Shown here: positions 28,362 to 37,260 of the stretch, piece after piece | Layout: each line of letters opens with the position of its first letter | Position numbering within the stretch: the first letter of the stretch is position 1 | NCBI GenBank assembly: GCA_022653675.1 | Contig: JALCST010000002.1 | Coordinates: forward strand, 208,572-272,571 | DNA: 64,000 nt | Direction: 5' to 3' | Source: Bacteroidales bacterium | GTDB lineage: Bacteria; Bacteroidota; Bacteroidia; Bacteroidales; UBA932 | Notes under the pieces: model-generated | Databases searched by the model: none | Seen by the model: the letters and a program-made list of their open reading frames with translations, nothing else | What the model was told of the DNA's origin: nothing | Program-made: the position numbers and the translations under genes

Positions 28362-29219
28362 TTAATAATCTCCCATAGTTTCTTTAAGTTGCCCGAGAGC
28401 AGCAGTGCACTGCTCTTCCGAAGGAGCCTTGCCGTGCCATTTGTTGGTGCCTTCCATGAAGTCTACTCCTTTTCCCATAACCGTTCTGAACAGAATCATG
28501 ACCGGTTTTCCGCTGCCTCTAGCTTCCTTTCCCTTCCCGAAGGCGAGCTTTATCGAATCGAAATCGTGTCCGTCTGCCTCGAAGCAATTCCAGCCGAAAG
28601 AGAGCCACTTTTCCCGAAGATCCTTGTGAAAACCAGCTATGTCCTGTGTCGTGCCGTCTATCTGCTGCCCGTTATAATCGGTGAATGCTATGAGATTGTC
28701 TATGCCGTGATGGGCTCCGAAGTGAGCGGCTTCCCATATCTGGCCCTCTTCCGATTCCCCGTCTCCAGTCAGGCAGAAAACGGTGTGCCCGTCGTTGTTC
28801 ATTTTCTTGGCTAGAGCCGCACCCAATGCTACGGAAAGTCCCTGTCCAAGCGAACCTGCAGCCTGCTCTATGCCTTTCATGCCGTTTCTGACCGATGGGT
28901 GGCCCTGGAGCATGGATCCGTATTCGCGCAGGGTTCCGAGTTCGGAGAGAGGGAAATAGCCTCTGCGTGCGAGAACTGCATACAAAACCGGAGCCAAATG
29001 ACCCGCTGAGAGGAAAAACATGTCCTGCCCTTTCCCGTCCCTCCTCCATGTTTCAGGAGTCTGATCCATTTCCTGAAAGAAAAGGTATGTTAAAAAATCG
29101 GTGGAACTTAGGGATCCCCCCGGATGGCCGGACTTCGCCGTGGTGACCATGCGTATTATATCGCGTCTTATTTGCGATGCGATTTCAGGCAACGTATACT
29201 CTTTCATCTCTGTTTTCAT
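28362..29219 (-). CDS. Transketolase, N-terminal (TPP-binding) subunit
   Basis: KSGHPGGSLSSTDFLTYLFF, GSLGQGLSVALGAALAKK, LTGDGESEEGQIWEA; start at MKTEMKEYTLPE (29219); ORF upstream of that overlaps lepA. Confidence 0.93.
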   Translation of the reverse strand: MKTEMKEYTLPEIASQIRRDIIRMVTTAKSGHPGGSLSSTDFLTYLFFQEMDQTPETWRRDGKGQDMFFLSAGHLAPVLYAVLARRGYFPLSELGTLREYGSMLQGHPSVRNGMKGIEQAAGSLGQGLSVALGAALAKKMNNDGHTVFCLTGDGESEEGQIWEAAHFGAHHGIDNLIAFTDYNGQQIDGTTQDIAGFHKDLREKWLSFGWNCFEADGHDFDSIKLAFGKGKEARGSGKPVMILFRTVMGKGVDFMEGTNKWHGKAPSEEQCTAALGQLKETMGDY

Positions 29220-29236
29220 TGAAATTCGAAATCTTA

Positions 29237-29244
29237 CAAAAGTA
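29237..29244 (-). promoter_or_regulatory. Putative -7 box TACTTTTG for transketolase operon
   Basis: caaaagta on plus strand, 17 bp before the N-subunit ATG. Confidence 0.55.
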
Positions 29245-29255
29245 GTGAAATTATG

Positions 29256-29263
29256 TATATTTG
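29256..29263 (+). promoter_or_regulatory. Putative -7 box TATATTTG for lepA
   Basis: TAnnTTTG match, only 4 nt before ATG 29268. Confidence 0.55.
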
Positions 29264-29267
29264 CCGT

Positions 29268-31052
29268 ATGAATTATATCAGGAATTTTTGTATCATAGCG
29301 CATATAGACCATGGTAAAAGCACGCTTGCCGACAGGCTTATAGAGAGGACCAAAACTCTCGATGAGCGTGAAATGGAGAACCAGGTGCTTGACGACATGG
29401 ACCTGGAAAGGGAGAGGGGAATAACCATAAAAAGCCATGCGATCCAGATGAACTATGCAAGTGGCGGCGAAAAATATGTTTTGAATCTTATTGATACGCC
29501 GGGCCATGTGGATTTTTCCTATGAGGTTTCACGTGCCATAGCTTCTTCCGAAGGTGCCCTGCTTGTTGTGGATGCCACCCAGGGCGTCCAGGCGCAAACC
29601 ATCTCGAATGTTTATCTTGCCGTCGAGCATAATCTGGAAATCATTCCGATAATCAACAAGATAGACATGGAATCGGCCCAGGTCGACGTTGTAAAGGATC
29701 AGGTAATCGAGCTTCTCGGATGCAAGGAAGACGATATACTTCTGTGCTCGGCCCGAACCGGTCAGGGAGTCGATGAAATTCTCGAAGCGATAGTCCATCG
29801 CATACCGCCTCCTGCTGGAGATCCCGGTGCTCCGCTCCAGGCATTGATCTTCGATTCCGTATTCAATTCGTTCAGAGGCATAATAGCTTATTTCAAAGTC
29901 GAAAACGGCAGTATTTCCAAGGGCGAGCATGTGAAATTCTTTAATACCGGGATGGATTACGTCGCGGACGAAGTTGGGGTCTTGAAGATGAAGCTCTCCC
30001 CCCGCGAAAAGGTTGAATGTGGAAGTGTCGGTTATATAATTTCCGGCATTAAGGATGCAACCGAAGTGAAGGTAGGCGATACCATAACTTCGTTCGATGG
30101 TCCTTGCCTTAAAGCCATAGGCGGGTTCGAAGAGGTTAAGCCGATGCTTTTCGCAGGAGTGTATCCGGTAGATCCGGACGAGTATGAGAATCTTCGCACG
30201 TCGCTTGAGAAGCTGCAGCTGAACGACGCTTCCCTGGTGTTCGAGCCGGAAAACTCTCTGGCGCTCGGTTTTGGCTTCCGATGCGGGTTCCTCGGACTGC
30301 TCCATCTCGAAATAGTCCAGGAACGTCTCTACAGGGAGTTTGATATGGATGTCATAACCACAGTGCCGAATGTGTCTTACAAGGTTTACACCACTCAGGG
30401 TACCGTCGTTGACGTACACAATCCTTCTGGCCTTCCGTCGCTTACTACTATCAACCATATCGAAGAGCCTTACATAGATGCGCAGATCATATCAAAGGCC
30501 GAATTTTTCGGCCCGATAATGAAGCTTTGTCTTGACAAGAGGGGGACCCTCGTCAACCAGCATTACCTTACAACGGACAGGATAGAATTGAATTATTCCA
30601 TGCCGCTTTCTGAAATCGTGTTCGATTTCTACGACAAGCTAAAATCCATCTCGAAAGGGTATGCTTCGTTTGATTATCACATCATCGGCTATAAGCCTGC
30701 GGAACTCGTGAAGCTTGACATCCTCCTGAACGGCGAGATGGTGGATGCCCTTTCCTGCCTCATTCATAAGGATAACGCATATGATTTCGGACGGCACATG
30801 TGTGAAAAGCTCAAGGAACTCATTCCGCGCCATCAGTTCGATATTGCCGTACAGGCTGCCATAGGATCCAAGATCATTGCGAGGGAGACCGTTCGCCAAG
30901 TCAGGAAGGACGTTACGGCCAAGTGCTACGGGGGAGATATAACGCGCAAGAGGAAACTGCTCGAAAAACAGAAGAAAGGCAAGAAACGGATGAGGCAGAT
31001 AGGCCAGGTCCAGGTGCCTCAGTCTGCTTTCATGGCGGTCCTGAAGATCTGA
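29268..31052 (+). CDS. lepA: Translation elongation factor 4
   Basis: [49 protein letters not shown]-terminal [39 protein letters not shown]. Confidence 0.97.
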   Translation: MNYIRNFCIIAHIDHGKSTLADRLIERTKTLDEREMENQVLDDMDLERERGITIKSHAIQMNYASGGEKYVLNLIDTPGHVDFSYEVSRAIASSEGALLVVDATQGVQAQTISNVYLAVEHNLEIIPIINKIDMESAQVDVVKDQVIELLGCKEDDILLCSARTGQGVDEILEAIVHRIPPPAGDPGAPLQALIFDSVFNSFRGIIAYFKVENGSISKGEHVKFFNTGMDYVADEVGVLKMKLSPREKVECGSVGYIISGIKDATEVKVGDTITSFDGPCLKAIGGFEEVKPMLFAGVYPVDPDEYENLRTSLEKLQLNDASLVFEPENSLALGFGFRCGFLGLLHLEIVQERLYREFDMDVITTVPNVSYKVYTTQGTVVDVHNPSGLPSLTTINHIEEPYIDAQIISKAEFFGPIMKLCLDKRGTLVNQHYLTTDRIELNYSMPLSEIVFDFYDKLKSISKGYASFDYHIIGYKPAELVKLDILLNGEMVDALSCLIHKDNAYDFGRHMCEKLKELIPRHQFDIAVQAAIGSKIIARETVRQVRKDVTAKCYGGDITRKRKLLEKQKKGKKRMRQIGQVQVPQSAFMAVLKI

Positions 31053-31067
31053 AGCGTTTTGGCGGAA

Positions 31068-31108
31068 CAAAAAAACGGGCTGAAATTAATTTCAACCCGT
31101 TTTTTTTG
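31068..31108. terminator. Bidirectional terminator (lepA / secG, convergent)
   Basis: AAAAAACGGGCTGAAATTA/ATTTCAACCCGTTTTTTTT hairpin. Confidence 0.85.
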
Positions 31109-31140
31109 ATCTGTGCGACCAATGCCGCATTTGTATATCT

Positions 31141-31491
31141 TTATTTGGCCGGAGTGGTCGTAGGAGGAGTGGAAAGAGGTGCTCCTGTAGGATTTGAAGG
31201 GAATTCCGGCTGTGTGGGAACTGTCGAGGTATTCTCTATCTTGCTCTTGACGTTGCTGCCCGTTTCGCCGCGTTTAGTAAAGAATTGTGCAACAACCGCC
31301 AAAATCAGTATGGTCGCCGCAAGAGTCCATGTGGCCTTTTCAAGGAAGTCGGCTGTCTGACGTACTCCGAAGGTCTGGTTCCCGGAAGTGAAGTTTGCGG
31401 CCAAACCTCCTCCCTTGGAGTTCTGCACCAAAACGATGCAAGTCAAAAGTATGCTTGCTATGACAATGATGATGGATAATGCGATGTACAT
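31141..31491 (-). CDS. secG: Preprotein translocase subunit SecG
   Basis: LLTCIVLVQNSKGGGLAANFTSGNQTFGVRQTADFLEKATWTLA. Confidence 0.93.
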   Translation of the reverse strand: MYIALSIIIVIASILLTCIVLVQNSKGGGLAANFTSGNQTFGVRQTADFLEKATWTLAATILILAVVAQFFTKRGETGSNVKSKIENTSTVPTQPEFPSNPTGAPLSTPPTTTPAK

Positions 31492-31494
31492 ATG

Positions 31495-32106
31495 TCAGTT
31501 ATTAGTTTGTTTCAAATCTTCTATGAGGGCTGCAAAGTAACTACTTTTTTCCGGATATAGCAAAATTAGTTTGGAATATACGTCGATTGCTTGGTTTGTA
31601 AGGGCTTGTTTTGCATATATTTCCGCAAGCGTCTCCGTACAGACCTGTTCCACGCTGCCATTTTCAGGAACTTCTTTCGAATTGTCGTGGAAACGCTCGT
31701 AATATGATTTGCCATCCGCTTCCTTTTCGGCTTTGTCCAGTTCCGATTTGGAAAAATAATCTCCTCCGACAAGCACATATCCGGCAGCCCGGGCTTTTTC
31801 TTGAAGCGTAAGCCCCTTTGAATCTGCTTCTAGTGTAGGTCCGGCCTCATTTCCGTCCTTCCCCTTGTTTTTTTGTTCCCTTTCCTTGGCTGCCTTGACG
31901 GCTTCCGTTGCAGAACGGGCGAGGTCCGCCCTCGAATAGAAGTATAACGCAGATTCCTTCAATGCCTGCTCCATGAAATCGGGACCCATGCAGGACATCT
32001 TTTCGACAAGTTCCATGCGCGCCGCCGCAAACCACGGATATCTGTCGACGATGGTTTCTATGTCGTGTATTTCCAGAGTTTTCAAATCCATGGCCGAATT
32101 TACCAT
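31495..32106 (-). CDS. Hypothetical protein, TPR-like C-terminus
   Basis: ETLAEIYAKQALTNQAIDVYSKLILLYPEKSSYFAALIEDL resembles a TPR; between lptE-like and secG. Confidence 0.6.
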   Translation of the reverse strand: MVNSAMDLKTLEIHDIETIVDRYPWFAAARMELVEKMSCMGPDFMEQALKESALYFYSRADLARSATEAVKAAKEREQKNKGKDGNEAGPTLEADSKGLTLQEKARAAGYVLVGGDYFSKSELDKAEKEADGKSYYERFHDNSKEVPENGSVEQVCTETLAEIYAKQALTNQAIDVYSKLILLYPEKSSYFAALIEDLKQTNN

Positions 32107-32621
32107 TGAGCTACGGTCGCATTGAAGATATCCTCTACGATGGTTTTTACGATCTCATCGCACAGCGTAGCCTCGACTGAATCGAACGACTGGCTGGAAT
32201 CGTAGTCGCCATATCCTACAAAATCCTTTTTCACGTTTTCTTCCGGATATTTGACATTTTGGAAATCTATTTTCACTGTGATGGTCAGACGGTTCTTGGC
32301 GGCGGTCTCGTTTGCGGTGATGGCAGTAGCCTTGATGTCGTACGAAGTGATCTCTCCGGATAGAAGCAGGTCGGCGTTTTCTTCGTCGGCTTCTTTCAGC
32401 TTTGTTAAAGCCTTGTACTTGTCATGCAGGGCTTCGGTAAGGTCGTTTGCCAATGTGGGATTTATTTTCAATGCGTTGTTGACAATGGGTTCGATATAGA
32501 TCGTCTTGACATCGGGTTTTATGGATGTCCCGCTGAATGAATATATTCCACAACCGCTTAGACCAAGCAAAGCGCATAATGAAATTGCTATGGATATGAA
32601 ACGTCTCATGATGATATTCAA
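32100..32621 (-). CDS. LptE family lipoprotein
   Basis: Lipobox LSGCGIYSFSGTSIKPDVKTIYIEPIVNNALKINPTLANDLTEAL. Confidence 0.85.
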   Translation of the reverse strand: MNIIMRRFISIAISLCALLGLSGCGIYSFSGTSIKPDVKTIYIEPIVNNALKINPTLANDLTEALHDKYKALTKLKEADEENADLLLSGEITSYDIKATAITANETAAKNRLTITVKIDFQNVKYPEENVKKDFVGYGDYDSSQSFDSVEATLCDEIVKTIVEDIFNATVAQW

Positions 32622-33850
32622 CTGTTGCCGGAAAGTTCCTTGATTTTTCTATAAAGAGTACGCTCGGAAATGCCGAGTTCCTCGGCGGCCGCTTTCCTCT
32701 TTCCGCCGTGTTTCTCCAAGGTCTTCTTGATAAGTTCCAAGTTAACGTCCCTAATGGTTTTAGGCTCTTTTTGCGCAACCGGTACCTGTTCCTCTGTTTC
32801 AGGTACCACTTCCCCTACGTCATGCATAAGTTCTTCCTCGTCTTCCGTAACTCCGTCCGGAGTAAGCAGGTAATGGGCTGCGGGCTGTATTGCGGTAGTG
32901 TGGGCTTCTTCTCCCGGTTTTATTTCCGGTGTCTTGAGGGAAGAGATTGTAGCTTTCAATGAATCGACTTCCTTGCGTAGCTGGTAAAGTATCTTGAAGA
33001 TTATATCGCGGTCCGCAGGGTAATCGTAATTTGCGGTGTCGTTTGTGCGTGCTGGCAGCGCATGTATCTCCTCCTTGGGGATATAGTTCCTTAGTATTTC
33101 CGGAGTTATGGTGCGCTCACGTTCAAGAATCGAAATCTGCTCCGCGACGCTTTTGAGCTGACGGACGTTGCCGGGCCATTTGTAGGATTCCAGAATTACT
33201 CTGGCTTCGGGAGTGAGGCGCACCGCCGGCATATGGTATTTGTCTGCGAAATCCAATGCGAATTTCTTGAACAGGAGATTGATATCTTCAGGCCGTTCAC
33301 GCAGTGGCGGTATATGGATTGGAACCGTGTTTAGGCGGTAATACAGGTCTTCCCTAAAGCGTCCGTTGTTTATCGCAGAGATCAGATTGACGTTTGTGGC
33401 TGCTATCACCCTGACATCGGTCTTCATCACCTGGGAACTGCCGACCCTCATGAATTCGCCGCTTTGTATGACCCTGAGAAGGCGCACTTGCGTGGCAAGG
33501 GGAAGGTCGGCCACCTCGTCGAGAAATATGGTACCTCCATTGACGACTTCGAAGTATCCCTTGCGCATTTCGGTAGCTCCGGTAAAAGACCCCTTCTCGT
33601 GGCCGAAAAGTTCGCTGTCTATTGTTCCCTCCGGAATAGCACCGCAATTCACTGCAATGTAGTCATTATGCTTCCGTGCACTGTTTTGGTGTATTATTTG
33701 TGGTATTACTTCCTTGCCGACCCCGCTTTCGCCAAGTACGAGTACGGACAAATCGGTGGGAGCGACCTGTACAGCAATTTCAAGTGCATGATCCAGTGCA
33801 GGATTGTTCCCGATTATATCGAAACGTTGTTTTATGTTAGTCAAATCCAT
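32618..33850 (-). CDS. Sigma-54-dependent transcriptional regulator (AAA+ plus Fis-type HTH, no receiver domain)
   Basis: VLGESGVGKEVIPQIIH, GAFTGA-type GSFTGATEMRKGYFE, LPLATQVRLLRVIQ, C-terminal GKRKAAAEELGISERTLYRKI. Confidence 0.93.
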   Translation of the reverse strand: MDLTNIKQRFDIIGNNPALDHALEIAVQVAPTDLSVLVLGESGVGKEVIPQIIHQNSARKHNDYIAVNCGAIPEGTIDSELFGHEKGSFTGATEMRKGYFEVVNGGTIFLDEVADLPLATQVRLLRVIQSGEFMRVGSSQVMKTDVRVIAATNVNLISAINNGRFREDLYYRLNTVPIHIPPLRERPEDINLLFKKFALDFADKYHMPAVRLTPEARVILESYKWPGNVRQLKSVAEQISILERERTITPEILRNYIPKEEIHALPARTNDTANYDYPADRDIIFKILYQLRKEVDSLKATISSLKTPEIKPGEEAHTTAIQPAAHYLLTPDGVTEDEEELMHDVGEVVPETEEQVPVAQKEPKTIRDVNLELIKKTLEKHGGKRKAAAEELGISERTLYRKIKELSGNS

Positions 33851-33857
33851 TGGTTTG

Positions 33858-33865
33858 CAAATATA
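33858..33865 (-). promoter_or_regulatory. Putative -7 box TATATTTG for sigma-54 regulator gene
   Basis: caaatata on plus, 7 nt before ATG 33850. Confidence 0.5.
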
Positions 33866-33878
33866 TTAAAAATATGAG

Positions 33879-33886
33879 TATCTTTG
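33879..33886 (+). promoter_or_regulatory. Putative -7 box TATCTTTG for gene 33956
   Basis: TAnnTTTG match upstream. Confidence 0.5.
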
Positions 33887-33955
33887 CATGCTAAGTAATA
33901 ACTGTGGAATTCAGTGGAATTTAAAGGAAATAGGTATTTATAATCATTAATTGTT

Positions 33956-35602
33956 ATGAAAAAAAATTTTTTGAAAGTTTTGTTCATCGCTGTCGCTACT
34001 GTTAGTCTGGTATCCTGCGGCAGCGCGAAGAAAATGTTGGAACTCGCCGATCAGGTAAAGTTCGCCTGCGTTCCCGAGACCCTTGAGGTCGTAGGAGGCG
34101 TTATCAATGCGGACGTCACTGCGACTTTTCCGGAAGGATATTTTAACCCAAAGGCCATCCTTGAAGTTACTCCTGTGCTCGTATATGATGGTGGAGAAGT
34201 TGCCGGTACTCCATTCATGTATCAGGGCGAAAAAGTTGAAGACAATTACAAGTCTGTTCCGGAAGATGGTACTTCCATCAAAGAAAAAGTTTCCTTCAAT
34301 TATGTTGAGGGTATGGAAAAGAGCCACCTCGAACTTCGTGCCAAGGTCACATACAAGGACAAGGATTACGATATCGAAACTCCATATAAGATAGCCGACG
34401 GGGCCAATACCACTTATATGCTTGTAAAAGCTTCAGGCGAAGTAGAGTATCTTAAGGATAAGTATCAGCCGGTCATCGACGAACAGAAGGAGGCACAAGT
34501 CCTTTACAAGATCAATAGTGCCGTCGTTCGCAAGTCCGAATTGAAGTCGGATGACATCAAGGATTATACCGATGCCCTCGCCGGCATAGCAAACGATTCC
34601 CGCCGTACAGTCAAGGGTACCGAAATAGTTTCCTATGCATCTCCTGACGGACCTGAAAATTTCAACAACAAACTCTCCGACAAACGTGAAAATTCGGCCG
34701 AAAAGGTGTTTTCCAAATTCGCGAAGGAGCTTGAAACCGGTGAAGTTACAAACAAGAGCATAGGTGAGGACTGGAACGGATTCCAGGAACTTGTCAAGAA
34801 TTCCAATATGGAAGACAAGGATTTGATTCTTCGTGTCCTCAGCATGTACAGCGATCCTAATGTCCGCGAGCGTGAAATCAAAAACATGTCCAGTCTTTAC
34901 AAATCCCTGGCCAACAGTATCCTTCCCCAGCTCCGCCGTTCGCGCTTCATTTCGAGCATAGAATATCGCAATTACAGTGACGATGAATTAAAGGACCTTG
35001 TTAACAATAATATGGATGTTCTCGACGAAGAAGCTTTGCTTCATGCCGCTTCCATTATCAAGGACAATTCCCAGAAGGTAACAATTTACGACAAGGCTAT
35101 TTCCGAATATAACAGTGATCGCGCCCAGTACAACAAAGCCGTAGCATTGATGAACAGTGCAAAATACGACGAAGCCGCCAATGCGTTCGTAAAGGTCCGT
35201 GACAAGAGTGCCGAATATTACAATGCGATGGGAGTACTCGCCCTCCGTACGAAACGCTATGATGATGCAGTCAAATACTTCACCCAGTCCGGTACTTCTG
35301 CCGCAGAGCAGAACTCCGCAATCGTGGATATTCTGAATGGTAATTATGATTCTGCGGTCAGCAAGCTCGCAGGAACGGGCAACGATAACGAAGGCCTCGC
35401 TTATATACTGACCAATCAGATCGACAAGGCTTCCACATGCTACACCAAATGCACTTGCCCTCGTTCCAGCTATCTTAAAGCCATTATCGCTGCCCGCAAG
35501 GGTGACAATGAAACCGCAAAGACATGGCTCGGCAAGGCGACCAAGATGAAGAAGTTCGCGGAACGTGCCGAAAAAGACATCGAATTCGCGAAGATTGATT
35601 AA
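33956..35602 (+). CDS. Lipoprotein with TPR-like repeats, unknown function
   Basis: Lipobox VSLVSCGSAKK; C-terminal TPR-like units (AEYYNAMGVLALRTKRYDDAVKYF); OmpA-like-looking SYASPDGPENFNNKLSDKRENSAEKVF. Confidence 0.6.
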   Translation: MKKNFLKVLFIAVATVSLVSCGSAKKMLELADQVKFACVPETLEVVGGVINADVTATFPEGYFNPKAILEVTPVLVYDGGEVAGTPFMYQGEKVEDNYKSVPEDGTSIKEKVSFNYVEGMEKSHLELRAKVTYKDKDYDIETPYKIADGANTTYMLVKASGEVEYLKDKYQPVIDEQKEAQVLYKINSAVVRKSELKSDDIKDYTDALAGIANDSRRTVKGTEIVSYASPDGPENFNNKLSDKRENSAEKVFSKFAKELETGEVTNKSIGEDWNGFQELVKNSNMEDKDLILRVLSMYSDPNVREREIKNMSSLYKSLANSILPQLRRSRFISSIEYRNYSDDELKDLVNNNMDVLDEEALLHAASIIKDNSQKVTIYDKAISEYNSDRAQYNKAVALMNSAKYDEAANAFVKVRDKSAEYYNAMGVLALRTKRYDDAVKYFTQSGTSAAEQNSAIVDILNGNYDSAVSKLAGTGNDNEGLAYILTNQIDKASTCYTKCTCPRSSYLKAIIAARKGDNETAKTWLGKATKMKKFAERAEKDIEFAKID

Positions 35603-35624
35603 GGTCATTTATCGTATGAAAATA

Positions 35625-35654
35625 AGCGGATGCCGAAAATTTTCGGCATCCGCT
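35625..35654. terminator. Bidirectional terminator (33956 gene / tnaA, convergent)
   Basis: AGCGGATGCCGAAAA/TTTTCGGCATCCGCT perfect palindrome followed by CTTTTTTT. Confidence 0.9.
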
Positions 35655-35692
35655 CTTTTTTTATGAAGTCGTTTTCCGGCTCAGGGACTTGC

Positions 35693-37075
35693 TTATCGTT
35701 TTACCGGTTCCATTTCTACGGTGAAATGACGCATGATGGGCGCCTGGTAAGTGATGCGGAAACCGGAGGTTAGGGAATCACGCCGATCATAGACGTTCTT
35801 TATGGCTGCGGCCGTGTAGTCCATGTGGTTGTTGGTGTAGACTCTTCTCGGTATGGCCAGACGGCAAAGTTCAAGTGCTGGGTAGCGGTTTTCGTGAGTG
35901 ACAGGATCTCTGTCGGCCAGAAGGGTCCCGATCTCGACACTTCTTATGCCGGCTTCCTTGTAGATTTCGATCGCCAGGGTCTGGGCTACAAATTCTTCGC
36001 GCGGGACTTTTGGCAGGAATTTCAATGCATCAAGAAATATCGCATGTCCCCCAGCCGGTTTCTGATAAGGAATGCCGTATTCGTCGAGTTTGTCGGCTAA
36101 ATGCCTGACCTGATTGATTCTTGTCTCCAGATAATCGAATTCCGTGCCTTCATACAAGCCTTGGGCCAGACATTCCATGTCCCTGCCCGACATTCCGCCA
36201 TACGTGATATAGCCTTCGAACATGACGTTGTACATCTGGCATTTTTTCCAATCTTCCTCATTCCTGAACCCGATGAATCCACCCATGTTGACGATCGCGT
36301 CCTTTTTGGAAGACATCGTCATGAAATCTGCATAGGAGAACATTTCCTTCGCTATTTCCCTGATGGTCTTATTCTCGTAGCCTTTTTCCCTCGTCTTGAT
36401 GAAATATGCGTTTTCTGCGAATCTGGCTGAATCTATCATCAGCTTTACACCATATTTGCGGCATAGGGCCGATATACCGCGGATGTTTTCCATTGAAACG
36501 GGTTGTCCCCCGGCAGTATTGTTGGTTACGGTCAATACTACGGCCGGTATTTTTTCCGCAGGATGGGCTTCAAGCACCTTCTCGAGTTTGCCCAGGTCCA
36601 TATTGCCCTTGAATGGCACGATGAGTTGCGTGTCCTTGGCTTCGTCTATGGTGCAGTCTACTGCCGTGGCCTTGCGGAATTCTATATGACCCTTGGTGGT
36701 ATCGAAATGGGAATTTCCAGGAAGGAAATCCCCTGCCTTGATTATTGAGGAAAACAGGACGTTTTCCGCTGCCCTTCCCTGATGGGTCGGAAGGAAGTAT
36801 TTGAAGCCTGTTATCTCTTCAATGCTATCCTTAAGGTGGTAATAGGATCTTGCTCCGGCATAGCTTTCGTCGGCCTGCATAAGTGCGGCCCATTGTTTGT
36901 CGCTCATAGCTCCTGTTCCGGAGTCCGTGAGAAGATCGATGTAGACATAATCACTCTTTAGGGCAAAGAGGTTATATTTGGCCTCCTTCAGCCAGCATTC
37001 GCGTTCTTCACGTGTGCTTTTGTGAATATTTTCAACAGTTTTGATTTTAAATGATTCGGCAAATGGTAGTTCCAT
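35693..37075 (-). CDS. tnaA: Tryptophanase
   Basis: IDLLTDSGTGAMSDKQWAALMQADESYAGARSYYHL, THQGRAAENVLF, MSSKKDAIVNMGGF PLP lysine; C-terminal MRHFTVEME (His as in tryptophanase) and GIRSVEIGTL (Ile, not the Arg of tyrosine phenol-lyase). Confidence 0.9.
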   Translation of the reverse strand: MELPFAESFKIKTVENIHKSTREERECWLKEAKYNLFALKSDYVYIDLLTDSGTGAMSDKQWAALMQADESYAGARSYYHLKDSIEEITGFKYFLPTHQGRAAENVLFSSIIKAGDFLPGNSHFDTTKGHIEFRKATAVDCTIDEAKDTQLIVPFKGNMDLGKLEKVLEAHPAEKIPAVVLTVTNNTAGGQPVSMENIRGISALCRKYGVKLMIDSARFAENAYFIKTREKGYENKTIREIAKEMFSYADFMTMSSKKDAIVNMGGFIGFRNEEDWKKCQMYNVMFEGYITYGGMSGRDMECLAQGLYEGTEFDYLETRINQVRHLADKLDEYGIPYQKPAGGHAIFLDALKFLPKVPREEFVAQTLAIEIYKEAGIRSVEIGTLLADRDPVTHENRYPALELCRLAIPRRVYTNNHMDYTAAAIKNVYDRRDSLTSGFRITYQAPIMRHFTVEMEPVKR

Positions 37076-37102
37076 ATTATGATTTTTAATTTTTTCGGAG
37101 TG

Positions 37103-37134
37103 TAAAATTATAAATTATCAGATATAATAACAAA
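37103..37134 (-). promoter_or_regulatory. Putative tnaA promoter TTTG-N20-TAATTTTA
   Basis: Minus strand TTTG (37131-37134), 20-nt spacer, TAATTTTA (37103-37110; 7/8 to TAnnTTTG). Confidence 0.45.
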
Positions 37135-37158
37135 AAAAACCGCCGCAAGAAGCGACGG
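37132..37158 (-). terminator. Intrinsic terminator of the PspC/PadR operon, upstream of tnaA
   Basis: Minus strand CCGTCGC-TTCTT-GCGGCGG followed by eight T. Confidence 0.8.
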
Positions 37159-37260
37159 TCCAAATCTGACTATCAAACTAACTAACTAACCAAAAAAATC
37201 AAACTCCTAACCGGACTATATTATTCTACTCATTTCAATATATTCAAATCCCTTGCCAAA

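Noticed and set aside
29526-29535. GTTTCACGTG half-site inside lepA as a second parS
   Set aside because: Right half (CCATA) does not match; only a half palindrome within coding sequence.
29529-30458. 309-aa minus-strand ORF antisense to lepA
   Set aside because: Shadow ORF; lepA motifs are unambiguous on the + strand.
37166-37190. AACTAACTAACTAAC tetranucleotide run as a functional repeat
   Set aside because: Only about three to four units; likely incidental, mentioned only in the tnaA leader finding.
37215-37240. Tiny minus-strand ORF MSRII* as a tnaC-like leader peptide
   Set aside because: Five codons, no Trp, located before the terminator; no support beyond position.
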